From contig NZ_JAAIXZ010000001.1 in NCBI RefSeq assembly GCF_010894435.1, positions 588,322-652,321 on the forward strand: DNA of 64,000 bases, given 5' to 3'. The position numbers were made by a program, and so were the translations under genes. Source of the stretch: Pyxidicoccus trucidator. GTDB lineage: Bacteria; Myxococcota; Myxococcia; Myxococcales; Myxococcaceae. The notes beneath the pieces were generated by a model that was given only the letters and a program-made list of their open reading frames with translations, did not search any database and was not told where the DNA came from. This document shows positions 8,127 through 16,204 of this stretch, in pieces (within the stretch, counting starts at the first letter, position 1; every line of letters starts with the position of its first letter).

Positions 8127-8909
8127 GTGGCTGAGCCCCTCCCCATCTTCGATGCGCACCTGCACCCCGAGGGCCTGAGCGACCAGGACCTGGAGTCCAT
8201 GCGCTTCTTCGGGGTGGAGCGGGCGCTCGTGGTGGCCCACCACTTCCCGGAGCCCACGTCCAAGGCGCTGCTGCGCCACTTCGATGACCTGGTGGAGCGG
8301 CAGCTCCCCCGGCTGGAGCGGGTGGGCATCCGCGCCTACGCGGCGCTGGGCGTGCACCCGCGCTGCATCCCCCGGCGCGGCCTGTCCGAGGTGCTGTCCG
8401 CCCTGCCCGACTACTTCCAGGGCGGCCGCGTGGTGGCGCTGGGCGAGACGGGGCTGCACGCGGGCGGCGAGGAGGAGGAAGAGGCCTTCCTGGAGCAGCT
8501 CGCGCTGGCGCGGAGCCTCAAGCTGCGGGTGGTGGTGCACACGCCCACCGAGGACAAGGAGCGCCACACGCGGCGCATCCTCACGCTGCTGCGCCAGTCC
8601 GGCGTGCTGGCCTCGCGCGTGCTGGTGGACCACGCCAACGCGCGCACGGTGCGCACCATCCTCGAGGTGGGCCACTGGGCGGGGCTGACGCTGCACCCCG
8701 AGGCGCTCAAGGCCGAGCGCGCGGTGGCGGTGGTGCGGCGGCTGGGCAGCGAGCGGCTGGTGCTCAACTCCGACGCGGGCGACGGCGCGGGCGACATCCT
8801 CGGCCTGGCGCGCATGGCCAACCTGCTCGCCAAGGCCAACCTCTCCGAGCGCATCGTCCGCCGCATCGCCCGGGACAACGCCGTCCGCTTCTTCCAGGTG
8901 AGCACCTGA
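8127..8909 (+). CDS. TatD-like metal-dependent hydrolase
   Basis: A 260-residue amidohydrolase-superfamily TIM barrel. The N-terminal FDAHLHPEG supplies the HxH metal ligands, ALGETGLHAG the usual E, VVHTPTEDKERHTRRIL the third-strand His, VDHANARTV the fourth His, and LNSDAGDG the terminal Asp. These match the TatD family of Mg/Zn hydrolases (nucleases or related phosphohydrolases), though the sequence is divergent and an amidohydrolase with another substrate is possible. GTG start, 3 nt after ggt stop, indicating an operon with it. No signal peptide; cytoplasmic. Confidence 0.85.
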   Translation: MAEPLPIFDAHLHPEGLSDQDLESMRFFGVERALVVAHHFPEPTSKALLRHFDDLVERQLPRLERVGIRAYAALGVHPRCIPRRGLSEVLSALPDYFQGGRVVALGETGLHAGGEEEEEAFLEQLALARSLKLRVVVHTPTEDKERHTRRILTLLRQSGVLASRVLVDHANARTVRTILEVGHWAGLTLHPEALKAERAVAVVRRLGSERLVLNSDAGDGAGDILGLARMANLLAKANLSERIVRRIARDNAVRFFQVST

Positions 8910-9086
8910 GCGGCTGCCTCCCCGCTCGCTTCAACTTCTCACATCCGGAGAGTCGACCCGGGTAGCGCCGGCCCTCCACGCCTTGTTGCGACGAATCACC
9001 GCACTCGTCGTCCTCTCTAGAGGAGCACGCGGCGGAAATAGCCCTGGACCCCACCCGTTGCCCAATACCCTGCACAGGGAGGGCAC

Positions 9087-11135
9087 TTGCAGCTCACGCT
9101 CGTCATCATCGTCACCCTCGCGCTCGCGGGGTGCGCCGCGCCTTCCCAACGCCGGGCCTCCACGCCGCCCCGGCCGGGCTCCGTGTCCGCGAAGCTGGAG
9201 CCCGACGCGGGGCGCCACCTCACCCTCTCTCCCGAGCGCTTCCTCGCGTCCTGCCTGCACGACATCCAGCAGGCGCGGGCGCACGTGGAGTGGCTGGTGG
9301 CCCTGCCCAAGCCGCGTGACACGGAGCAGTCCCTCACCGCGTACGACGACGCCATGGCGCTGCTGGAGGACGCCGTGGCGCGCGCGGGCGTCGCCGCCAA
9401 CGCGCACCCGGACGCCGCCTTGCGCGAGGCGGGCCGCACGTGTGAGCAGGAGGTGGAGTCAGCGCGCACGGACGTGTCCCTGGACCACCGTGTGTACGGG
9501 GCGCTGGAGTCGCTGGAGCTGGACGGCCAGGACGCGGCCACGCGGCGCTGGGTGGCGCGGGTGCTGCGCGACTTCCAGCGCGCCGGCGTGGACCGGGACG
9601 GGGCCACGCGCCAGCGGCTGCGCGAGCTGCACGAGCAGCTCACCTGGCTGGGCCAGGAGTTCGGCCGCAACATCCACGAGGACGTGCGGCACGTGGACGT
9701 GGCGCCGGAGGAGCTGGCGGGCCTGCCGGCGGACTACGTGCGCGCGCACCCGCCCGGGCCGGGCGGCCGCGTGCGCATCACCACCGAGACGCCGGACTAC
9801 CTGCCCTTCATGGCCTATGCGCACAGCAGCAAGGCCCGCGAGGCCCTGTGGCGCCTCAACCGGCGGCGGGGCTACCCCGACAACCTGGACACGCTGTCGC
9901 GGCTGCTCCAGGCGCGCCACTCGCTGGCCACGCTCCTGGGCTACCCGAGCTGGGCCGCCTATACCGCCGAGGACAAGATGGTGCGCGGGCCGCGCGCCGC
10001 CTCGGACTTCATCGAGCGGCTGTCCGCCGCCGCCGAGGGGCGCGCGCAAGACGACTATGCCGCGCTGCTGGAGCGCAAGCGCCGGGACACGCCCCGGGCC
10101 ACCGACGTGGCCCCCTGGGAGCAGGCCTTCCTGGAGGACCGCGTGCGCGCCGAGCAGTACCGCTTCGAGTCCCGCGAGGTGCGGCCCTACTTCGAATACA
10201 CCCGGGTGAAGCAGGGCCTGCTGGACATCACCTCACGCCTCTTCGGGCTCACCTACCGCCGCGTGACGGACGCGCCGGTGTGGCACCCGGACGTGGAGGC
10301 CTGGGACGTCTACGAGGGCAAGGAGCGGCTGGGCCGCTTCTACCTGGACATGCACCCGCGCCCGGACAAGCTCACCCACGCGGGGCAGTGGGATTTGGCC
10401 ACCGGGCATGCCGGGAAGACGCTCCCCGAGGCCGTGCTGATGTGCAACTTCCCCCGGCCCGGCGCCCACCCCGCCCTGCTCCAGCACAGCGAGGTGCGGA
10501 CGTTCTTCCACGAGTTCGGCCACCTGCTGCACCACGTCCTCGGCGGCCGCTCGCGCTGGGCCGCCCTGTCGGGCACCCGCACCGAGCGCGACTTCGTGGA
10601 GGCCCCCGCCCAGGTGCTGGAGGAGTGGGCCTGGCGCCCCGAGTCGCTCCGCCTCTTCGCCCGGCACGTCGACACCGACGAGCCGCTGCCCGAGGACACC
10701 ATCGTCCGCATGCGGCGCGCGGATGCCTTCGGGAAGGGCCTGTGGCTGCGCCAGCAGCTCTTCTACGCCGCCGTCAGCCTCGAGCTCCACACGCTGGACC
10801 CGGCCGGCCTGGACACCACCCGGCGGGTGAAGGAGCTCCAGGAGCAGTACATGCCCTTCCGCTCCACGGGCGACACCTACGCCCACCTCTCCTTCACCCA
10901 GCTCGACGGCTACTACTCCTCCGCCTACTACGCGTACCTCTGGTCTCTCGTCATCGCGAGAGACCTCCTCACGCCCTTCCAGCAACACGGGCTGATGGAC
11001 CCCGCCACCGCGCGGCGCTACCGGGACGCCGTGCTGGGGCCGGGCGGCTCCCGGGACGCGGCCGACCTGGTGAGGGACTTCCTCGGGCGCGACTATGGCT
11101 TCGGCGCCTACACCCGCTGGCTGGAGGGCGCCTGA
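9087..11135 (+). CDS. M3-family metallopeptidase (oligoendopeptidase-like) lipoprotein
   Basis: A 682-residue zinc peptidase of the thimet oligopeptidase/M3 clan. The catalytic motif FFHEFGHLLHHVL places the zinc ligands at H475 and H479 with E476 as general base; a downstream EAPAQVLEEW segment supplies the third ligand Glu. The N-terminus LTLVIIVTLALAGC is a lipoprotein signal with Cys15 as the likely lipidated residue, so it should be anchored in the envelope rather than cytoplasmic as most M3 enzymes are. The TTG start is supported by AGGGAGGG 4 nt upstream. Probably degrades short peptides. It follows a 177-nt gap after the TatD-like gene with no feature seen in it, and is followed by a hairpin terminator. 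Confidence 0.92.
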   Translation: MQLTLVIIVTLALAGCAAPSQRRASTPPRPGSVSAKLEPDAGRHLTLSPERFLASCLHDIQQARAHVEWLVALPKPRDTEQSLTAYDDAMALLEDAVARAGVAANAHPDAALREAGRTCEQEVESARTDVSLDHRVYGALESLELDGQDAATRRWVARVLRDFQRAGVDRDGATRQRLRELHEQLTWLGQEFGRNIHEDVRHVDVAPEELAGLPADYVRAHPPGPGGRVRITTETPDYLPFMAYAHSSKAREALWRLNRRRGYPDNLDTLSRLLQARHSLATLLGYPSWAAYTAEDKMVRGPRAASDFIERLSAAAEGRAQDDYAALLERKRRDTPRATDVAPWEQAFLEDRVRAEQYRFESREVRPYFEYTRVKQGLLDITSRLFGLTYRRVTDAPVWHPDVEAWDVYEGKERLGRFYLDMHPRPDKLTHAGQWDLATGHAGKTLPEAVLMCNFPRPGAHPALLQHSEVRTFFHEFGHLLHHVLGGRSRWAALSGTRTERDFVEAPAQVLEEWAWRPESLRLFARHVDTDEPLPEDTIVRMRRADAFGKGLWLRQQLFYAAVSLELHTLDPAGLDTTRRVKELQEQYMPFRSTGDTYAHLSFTQLDGYYSSAYYAYLWSLVIARDLLTPFQQHGLMDPATARRYRDAVLGPGGSRDAADLVRDFLGRDYGFGAYTRWLEGA

Positions 11136-11163
11136 CGCTCCACGGCAGCGCCTGTAAAAGCAC

Positions 11164-11193
11164 GGGGCCCCGCGATGTGAATCGCGAGGCCCC
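11164..11193. terminator. Stem-loop terminator between M3 peptidase and convergent hypothetical gene
   Basis: GGGGCCCCGCGAT pairs with ATCGCGAGGCCCC across a GTGA loop, with one mismatch. It sits 28 nt after the peptidase stop and 54 nt from the end of the convergent gene, so it can serve both. Confidence 0.7.
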
Positions 11194-11247
11194 ATGTGTT
11201 GTGAATCGGTCAATTCCCGTCCACCCCGCGAACGCGGAGTGCGAGGG

Positions 11248-11526
11248 CTAGTGCACCGCGGGTGCGGAAACGGCCATCTCCGGCTGCAGGGTGATGCCCT
11301 GCGCGTCGGGGTCCAGCCGCACCTGCACGGGCACGCCCTGGAAGCGGTACTGGGCCAGGGAATCCGCCGCGCCGTCGAGCAGGAGCTGGTAGCGCTCCTC
11401 CAGCTCCACGGCGATGAGCAGCATCGTCTCGCCCGCGTCCTCGACCCCCGGACGGTACACCCGGCAACGCTGGAACCGCGCCCAGCGACCGTTCTCCATC
11501 TTCACCAGCTCGCCGTCGTAAGCCAT
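11248..11526 (-). CDS. Conserved-looking small hypothetical protein
   Basis: A 92-residue cytoplasmic protein without signal or membrane segments: MAYDGELVKMENGRW... with alternating hydrophobic strands (ETMLLIAVELEERYQLLLDG, RFQGVPVQVRLDPDA), suggesting a small beta fold. The start has a good GAGGAG ribosome site 7 nt upstream and codon use is typical of the window, so it is probably real. No named family recognised. Its upstream region is unusually AT-rich and contains the dyad ACGAA-TTAAC-TTCGT (11570-11584). Confidence 0.7.
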   Translation of the reverse strand: MAYDGELVKMENGRWARFQRCRVYRPGVEDAGETMLLIAVELEERYQLLLDGAADSLAQYRFQGVPVQVRLDPDAQGITLQPEMAVSAPAVH

Positions 11527-11850
11527 GCGCAGCTCCTCTGCCGTAAATCGGACGGTTGGTAATGTAGGAACGAATTAACTTCGTGTCATCCCCCCTCCTG
11601 AAAATTCGTCAATCGCCTCGAAATCCAGTCGCTTACACGACGGTTTCAGGGGCAGACGGGGGTGTCGCCAGCGACGTGTGCTCAAAACTGTAAATTTTCC
11701 GGCCTGTCAATCCAGTCAAGCAGCCTCACGGGTGGGGTTGCGGATCAGCCGTTCCGGGCTTGCCGGGGTTGCCCGGGAATGGGGCGGCACGGCCGGGGCG
11801 CTCGCGGAGGCCGGTGGCATGCCAGCGACGTGTCCCTTAAATTGAGGGAG
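11527..11850. promoter_or_regulatory. AT-rich divergent intergenic region with repeated 13-mer
   Basis: A 324-nt gap between divergent genes. The stretch 11540-11715 is conspicuously AT-rich for this genome and should hold promoters in both directions. It contains the inverted repeat ACGAA-N5-TTCGT at 11570-11584 and AAAACTGTAAATTTT around 11704. The 13-mer GCCAGCGACGTGT occurs exactly at 11687-11699 and again at 11821-11833, the second copy just ahead of the rightward gene start. No tRNA or recognised RNA was found. Confidence 0.5.
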
Positions 11851-12081
11851 ATGAAGCTGCCCGGGCTGTTCCGTAAAGAGCGCACCACCATCAAGGCCGC
11901 GGACGCGCAGGACCACGCGGAGCGCCTGCTGGCGGAGTCCCTGCGCATGCTCGGGCAGGTGTGCTCCAAGGTCGCGGACGCCATCGAGTCCCAGCGCCTG
12001 GCCCGCCAGGGTTATTCGCACAACACGTACCTGCGGCGGACTGATGGTGGGGGGGACGACGGCGGCGGCAAGAAGGAGTAG
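11851..12081 (+). CDS. Small charged hypothetical protein
   Basis: A 76-residue protein: a basic N-terminus (MKLPGLFRKERTTIK), an amphipathic helix with AERLLAESLRMLGQVCSKVADAIESQRL, and a Gly/Asp-rich tail ending KKE. No signal peptide or transmembrane segment. The ATG at 11851 is used because it starts a conventional protein, although AGGGAG abuts it directly; in-frame GTG (11830) or TTG (11842) starts are possible. It is followed 11 nt later by the amidohydrolase gene in the same direction. Function unknown. Confidence 0.55.
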   Translation: MKLPGLFRKERTTIKAADAQDHAERLLAESLRMLGQVCSKVADAIESQRLARQGYSHNTYLRRTDGGGDDGGGKKE

Positions 12082-12092
12082 GCATCCGGTCC

Positions 12093-13034
12093 GTGAGACC
12101 GCCCACCGACGCTCCCGAGCCGTGCCTGGCCCACTCGCCCACGTGGCGTGACTCCGGCATCTCCATGCCCATGCCCGCGCTGGGCGACGAGGAGGGGCCC
12201 CGCCTGCCCAAGGGGCTTCCCCCCGTGGTGGACGCGCACGTGCACCTCTTCCCGGACCGCGTCTTCGAGGCGGTGTGGCGCTGGTTCGACGAGTACGGCT
12301 GGCCCATCCGCTACAAGCTGCGCACGCCCGAGGTGGTGTCCTTCCTCCTGTCACGAGGGGTGAGCCGGGTGGTGGCGCTCCACTACGCCCACCGGCCGGG
12401 CATGGCGCGCTCCCTCAATGCGTACGTGGCGGAAATCGCCCGCGCCGAGCCCCGGGTGCTGGGGCTCGCCACCGTCCTGCCTGGCGAGGAGGGGGCCACG
12501 CAGATTCTCGAGGAGGCCTTCGCGCTAGGGCTGCGCGGGGTGAAGCTGCACTGCCATGTGCAGAGCTTCTCGCCGGACGCGCCGCAGCTCCACGAGGTGT
12601 ATGCCGCGTGCGCGAAGGCGGGACGGCCGCTCGTCATGCATGCCGGCCGGGAGCCCGCGAGCCCCCAGTACCCCTGCGACCCGTACACCCTCTGCGGCGC
12701 CGAGCGCGTGGAGCGCGTGCTGAAGGACCACCCCACGCTGAAGCTGTGCATTCCCCACCTGGGCGCGGACGAGTTCGACGCCTACGCGCGCCTGCTCGAG
12801 CGACACGACAACCTGTGGCTGGACACCACCATGGCGGTGGCCGGCTACTTCCCCGTCCCCCTGCCCCGCCAGGCCCTCCAGGTGAGGCCCGAGCGCGTCC
12901 TCTACGGCACGGACTTCCCCAACATCCCCTACGCGTGGGACCGCGAGCTCAAGACGCTGGTCAGCCTGAAGCTGGGGGACGAGGCGCTGGCGGGCGTCCT
13001 GGGTCAAAACGCACTCCGCCTGTACGGGGAATGA
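12093..13034 (+). CDS. Amidohydrolase-2 family TIM-barrel hydrolase
   Basis: A 313-residue metal-dependent hydrolase related to the ACMSD/amidohydrolase-2 family. VDAHVHLFP gives the HxH ligands, GVKLHCHVQSF and PLVMHAGREP contribute later His ligands, CIPHLGADEF a further His, and LYGTDFPNIP the terminal Asp at the end of the barrel, so the site looks intact. The family hydrolyses or decarboxylates small cyclic or acidic substrates; the actual substrate cannot be told. No signal peptide. GTG at 12093 gives about 40 residues before the barrel; ATG at 12165 would be a shorter alternative. Confidence 0.82.
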   Translation: MRPPTDAPEPCLAHSPTWRDSGISMPMPALGDEEGPRLPKGLPPVVDAHVHLFPDRVFEAVWRWFDEYGWPIRYKLRTPEVVSFLLSRGVSRVVALHYAHRPGMARSLNAYVAEIARAEPRVLGLATVLPGEEGATQILEEAFALGLRGVKLHCHVQSFSPDAPQLHEVYAACAKAGRPLVMHAGREPASPQYPCDPYTLCGAERVERVLKDHPTLKLCIPHLGADEFDAYARLLERHDNLWLDTTMAVAGYFPVPLPRQALQVRPERVLYGTDFPNIPYAWDRELKTLVSLKLGDEALAGVLGQNALRLYGE

Positions 13035-13194
13035 AGGCGGGGCGGGGCCGGCACGGGCTGGAGCAAGAGCTGCGTGCGCGAGGCGTTGGCTGGTGAAAAG
13101 TCGCGGAGCCCCTTCCGGAATGGAATGGGAGTTCCCATCTTGCCCCCCATAGAATTTCGCGGTCCGAGAGCCGCTGCTCCCCTGAGGCCCTGCC

Positions 13195-13572
13195 ATGTCC
13201 CACATCCTGGTCGTCGACGACGACGCGAGCCACCGCACGCTCATCTGCGATGCCCTCGAGGAAATGGGCTACCGAACGGTACAAGCGGCCAATGGCCGCG
13301 AGGCGCTGGACTTGCTGGAGGGTGACATGCCCTCCGCGGTGCTGCTGGACCTTCGGATGCCTGTGATGAGCGGTTGGGGTTTGCTGGACGCGCTGAAGAA
13401 GATGCCCCGCGCGCGAGGCCTGCCCATCATCATCATCTCCGGCTACGGCTTCGAGTGGGAGGCGGAGCTGGTGGGTGCCGCCGGCTACATCTCCAAGCCG
13501 GTGGACCTGGACAAGGTGCGGATGACGGTGCAGCAGATCGCCGGCCCGCCGGAGATGGCCTTCGTCCACTGA
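13195..13572 (+). CDS. Single-domain response regulator (CheY-like receiver)
   Basis: A 125-residue receiver with no output domain. The acidic cluster is VVDDDAS (D8-D10), the phospho-acceptor is D52 in LLDLRMPVMSG, the conserved Ser/Thr is S82 in IIISGYG, and Lys101 in YISKPVD completes the site, so it should be phosphorylatable. There is no histidine kinase next to it, so the partner is elsewhere. In the 160-nt upstream gap the short dyad ATGGGA-GT-TCCCAT (13125-13138) could be an operator. Confidence 0.93.
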   Translation: MSHILVVDDDASHRTLICDALEEMGYRTVQAANGREALDLLEGDMPSAVLLDLRMPVMSGWGLLDALKKMPRARGLPIIIISGYGFEWEAELVGAAGYISKPVDLDKVRMTVQQIAGPPEMAFVH

Positions 13573-13588
13573 CGGGCGGAAGGGCATC

Positions 13589-13608
13589 CCCCCATTGTCC
13601 GATGGGGG
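13589..13608 (+). terminator. Stem-loop after the receiver gene
   Basis: CCCCCAT pairs perfectly with ATGGGGG across the loop TGTCCG, starting 16 nt after the stop codon. No T-tract follows. Confidence 0.55.
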
Positions 13609-13652
13609 CTGTACCCGGGGGCCGGGCTCGGGTGTGATGGTGGGCACTTCGC

Positions 13653-14477
13653 ATGATGCCCCCCACTCCTGATGACCTGGCCGTCGACGCTCGCGGGCTG
13701 CTCAAGCGCTTCGGCGGCTTCACCGCGCTCAACGGCCTGGACCTCCAGATTCCCCGCGGTGCCTTCTACGCCTTCCTCGGACCCAACGGGGCCGGGAAGT
13801 CCACCAGCATCGCCCTGCTGACGGGGGTGTACGGCCCCGACGCGGGCACCATCCGCATGCTGGGGATGGACGCGGTGGCGAAGCCCATGGAGGTGAAGCG
13901 GCGCGTGGGCGTGGTGCCGGAGGAGCTGAGCCTCTTCGAGCGGCTCACCGGCCGGCAGTACCTCACCTTCTGCGCGCGCATGTACGGGCTGGACGGGGAC
14001 GAGGCCGCGGCGCGGGCCACGGAGCTGCTGGAGCTGACGGAGCTGACATACAAGGCCGGCTCTCTGGTGGCGGAGTACTCCAAGGGCATGCGCCGGCGGC
14101 TGGCCATCGCCGCGGCGTTGATCCACGCGCCGGAGCTGGTGCTGCTGGACGAGCCCTTCGAGGGCATCGACGTGCTGGCGGCGGGCGTCATCCGCGAGCT
14201 GCTGCGCGAGCTGAGCCGGCGCGGGGTGACGCTGCTGCTGACGACGCACGTGCTGGAAATCGCGGAGCGGCTGGCCACCCACGCGGGCATCATCCGCGGC
14301 GGGAAGATGCTGGACCAGGGGCCGGTGGGCTCGCTGCTGCAGCGGTATGACTGTCCCTCGCTGGAGGCGGTGTTCGAGAAGCTCATCGCCGTGCCGTCCT
14401 CGCGCAACGCGCGCCTGTCCTTCTACGGAGAGGCGCCCGCGCCGCTGGTGGCTCCGCTGCGCCGGGAGTCCGCATGA
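13653..14477 (+). CDS. ABC transporter ATP-binding protein
   Basis: A 274-residue nucleotide-binding subunit. Walker A is LGPNGAGKST, the signature motif is the variant YSKGMRRRL, Walker B is LVLLDEPFEGID, and the H-loop is LLLTTHVLEIAERL. The pattern (GLLKRFGGFTALNGLDLQ..., then a C-terminal EAVFEKL) is that of CcmA/DrrA-type export ATPases. Its stop overlaps the permease start by ATGA, so the pair forms one exporter. The substrate is unknown; there is no neighbouring biosynthetic cluster to hint at one. Confidence 0.93.
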   Translation: MMPPTPDDLAVDARGLLKRFGGFTALNGLDLQIPRGAFYAFLGPNGAGKSTSIALLTGVYGPDAGTIRMLGMDAVAKPMEVKRRVGVVPEELSLFERLTGRQYLTFCARMYGLDGDEAAARATELLELTELTYKAGSLVAEYSKGMRRRLAIAAALIHAPELVLLDEPFEGIDVLAAGVIRELLRELSRRGVTLLLTTHVLEIAERLATHAGIIRGGKMLDQGPVGSLLQRYDCPSLEAVFEKLIAVPSSRNARLSFYGEAPAPLVAPLRRESA

Positions 14478-16129
14478 GCCGCCCCGCCGTGCCCGGCTTC
14501 CTGCGGCACCTGTGGCTGCTCTGGGGACTGCGCTTCGACATTGGCCTCAACCGGGGGCCGGGCCGCAGCCGGCTGCTGGCGGTGGGCGTGTTCCTCGCAT
14601 CGAGCGCGCCGGGCCTGTTCCTGGGGCTGTTCTTCTTCTCGCTGATGCGGCTGACGCCCGTCGCGCAGAGCAACGTGTGGCCGTACTTCATCCTCAACCT
14701 GCTGTGCTTCGTCACCTTCTCGGTGTGGGTGACGTGGCCGCTCTTGTCGGCGGGCGTGGATGACCACTCGGAGCTGAGCCGGTACGCGGCGTTTCCGATT
14801 TCGCCCTACCGGCTGCTCATCGCCTCCACGGTGGCGAGCCTCTTCGAGCCGCGCGCGCTGGTGTTCTACGCGCCGCTCACCGGGGCGGCGGTGGGGTACG
14901 CGTCGGTGAACCGGCTGGCGGCGCCGTGGCTGGCGGTGGTGCTGTACGGGCTGTTCGCGCTGCTGTGCGCGGCGTGGAGCCGGGTGGCGCTGTACGCGGT
15001 CATCAACGTGCTGCGCGAGAAGCACAGCGCGCAAATCATGGGCGGGGGCCTGCTGGCGTTCCTCGTCGCGGCGTCGTTCATCCCGCCCATCGACACCTCG
15101 TGGCTGACGACGATGGGCGAGGCCGGCGTGGACGCGCTGGACATGTCGCTCATCATCAACGCGGCGGTGGCGCTGGGCCGGGTGCCGCCGGGCTTCTTCG
15201 GAGACGCGCTGGGGCAGCTCGCCTGGGGGCGGACGCGGATTGCGCTGGTGGAGGCGGCGGGGCTCGGCTTCTTCGCGGCGGTGGGCATGGCGGTGGCGTA
15301 CGCGCTGCTGATGCGCTTCCACCGGCAGGCGGGACGCGCGGGCTCGCAGGGGAAGGTGGCGAAGGACGCGAATCCCTTCGCGCGCACGCGCACGCGCTTC
15401 TCCACGTTGGTGACGCGCGAGGCGTTGGACTTGTGGCGCAACCCGCGCGCGCGGCTGCTGGCGTCGGTGCCCTTCATCCTGGCGATTCTGTTGAAGCTGC
15501 TGTCAGGGAGGGACTTGTTCGTCTTCCTGCTGGGGGCCTCCGCGGACGCGTGGTTGATGGGGGGCCTGTGCATCTACGGCGCGGTGGTGATTGCGTCGAC
15601 CTTCTCGCAGAACACGTTCGGCTATGACGGGCAGGGCTTCGCCGTATTCCTGGCGGCGCCCATGGACCTGGCGGACGTGCTGCGGGCGAAGAACCGGGTG
15701 CAGGCCGCCGGAGGGCTCGGGATGGCGGCGCTGGTGGGCCTGTTCTACCGGGTGTACTTCGGCTTCGGGACGGTGGTGGACCTGCTGTGCGCCATGGCGG
15801 CGGTGGCGGCGGTGGTGCCGATGCTGCTGGCGGCGGGCAACTTCCTGTCGATGTACTTCCCGGTGAAGTTCCACGCGAGCCTCAAGCGGCGGGACAAGGT
15901 GCCGCTGACGGCGTCGATGCTCGGCATCTTCGCCGCCAGCGCCGGGTGCATGCCCTTCGGGTGGGCCATGCGGCTGGCGGGGAAGGAAGGCCCCACGTGG
16001 CAGACGGCGGCGATGATTGCCCTGTGCGCCGGGCTGAACGTGGCGCTGTACCAGGGCGTGCTGCCCATGGCCCTGCGGGTGCTGGAGCGGCGGCGGGAAA
16101 TGGTGCTGCACGCGGTGACGCGCGAGTAG
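14474..16129 (+). CDS. ABC transporter permease, multi-spanning
   Basis: A 551-residue integral membrane protein translationally coupled to the ATPase. Many hydrophobic segments are visible, for example LLAVGVFLASSAPGLFLGLFF, FILNLLCFVTFSVWVTWPLL, LAVVLYGLFALLCAAW and GLGFFAAVGMAVAYALLM. A soluble stretch (SQGKVAKDANPFARTR) sits near residue 300 between two membrane halves. It resembles large ABC-2-like permeases of the bacterial exporter type, but I do not recognise a specific subfamily. The complex presumably exports a lipid, peptide or small molecule across the inner membrane. Confidence 0.85.
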   Translation: MSRPAVPGFLRHLWLLWGLRFDIGLNRGPGRSRLLAVGVFLASSAPGLFLGLFFFSLMRLTPVAQSNVWPYFILNLLCFVTFSVWVTWPLLSAGVDDHSELSRYAAFPISPYRLLIASTVASLFEPRALVFYAPLTGAAVGYASVNRLAAPWLAVVLYGLFALLCAAWSRVALYAVINVLREKHSAQIMGGGLLAFLVAASFIPPIDTSWLTTMGEAGVDALDMSLIINAAVALGRVPPGFFGDALGQLAWGRTRIALVEAAGLGFFAAVGMAVAYALLMRFHRQAGRAGSQGKVAKDANPFARTRTRFSTLVTREALDLWRNPRARLLASVPFILAILLKLLSGRDLFVFLLGASADAWLMGGLCIYGAVVIASTFSQNTFGYDGQGFAVFLAAPMDLADVLRAKNRVQAAGGLGMAALVGLFYRVYFGFGTVVDLLCAMAAVAAVVPMLLAAGNFLSMYFPVKFHASLKRRDKVPLTASMLGIFAASAGCMPFGWAMRLAGKEGPTWQTAAMIALCAGLNVALYQGVLPMALRVLERRREMVLHAVTRE

Positions 16130-16151
16130 TGGGGCTCGCCTGAACGTGAAA

Positions 16152-16179
16152 CCGCGGCCCCGTGTGCACGGGACCGCGG
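16152..16179. terminator. Stem-loop between permease and convergent VWA gene
   Basis: CCGCGG-C-CCCGTG pairs with CACGGG-A-CCGCGG around a TG centre, giving a 12-bp stem with one mismatch. It lies 22 nt after the permease stop and 25 nt from the end of the convergent gene. Confidence 0.7.
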
Positions 16180-16204
16180 CGGTTCGACCCGGCGCTGGAC
16201 GGGT

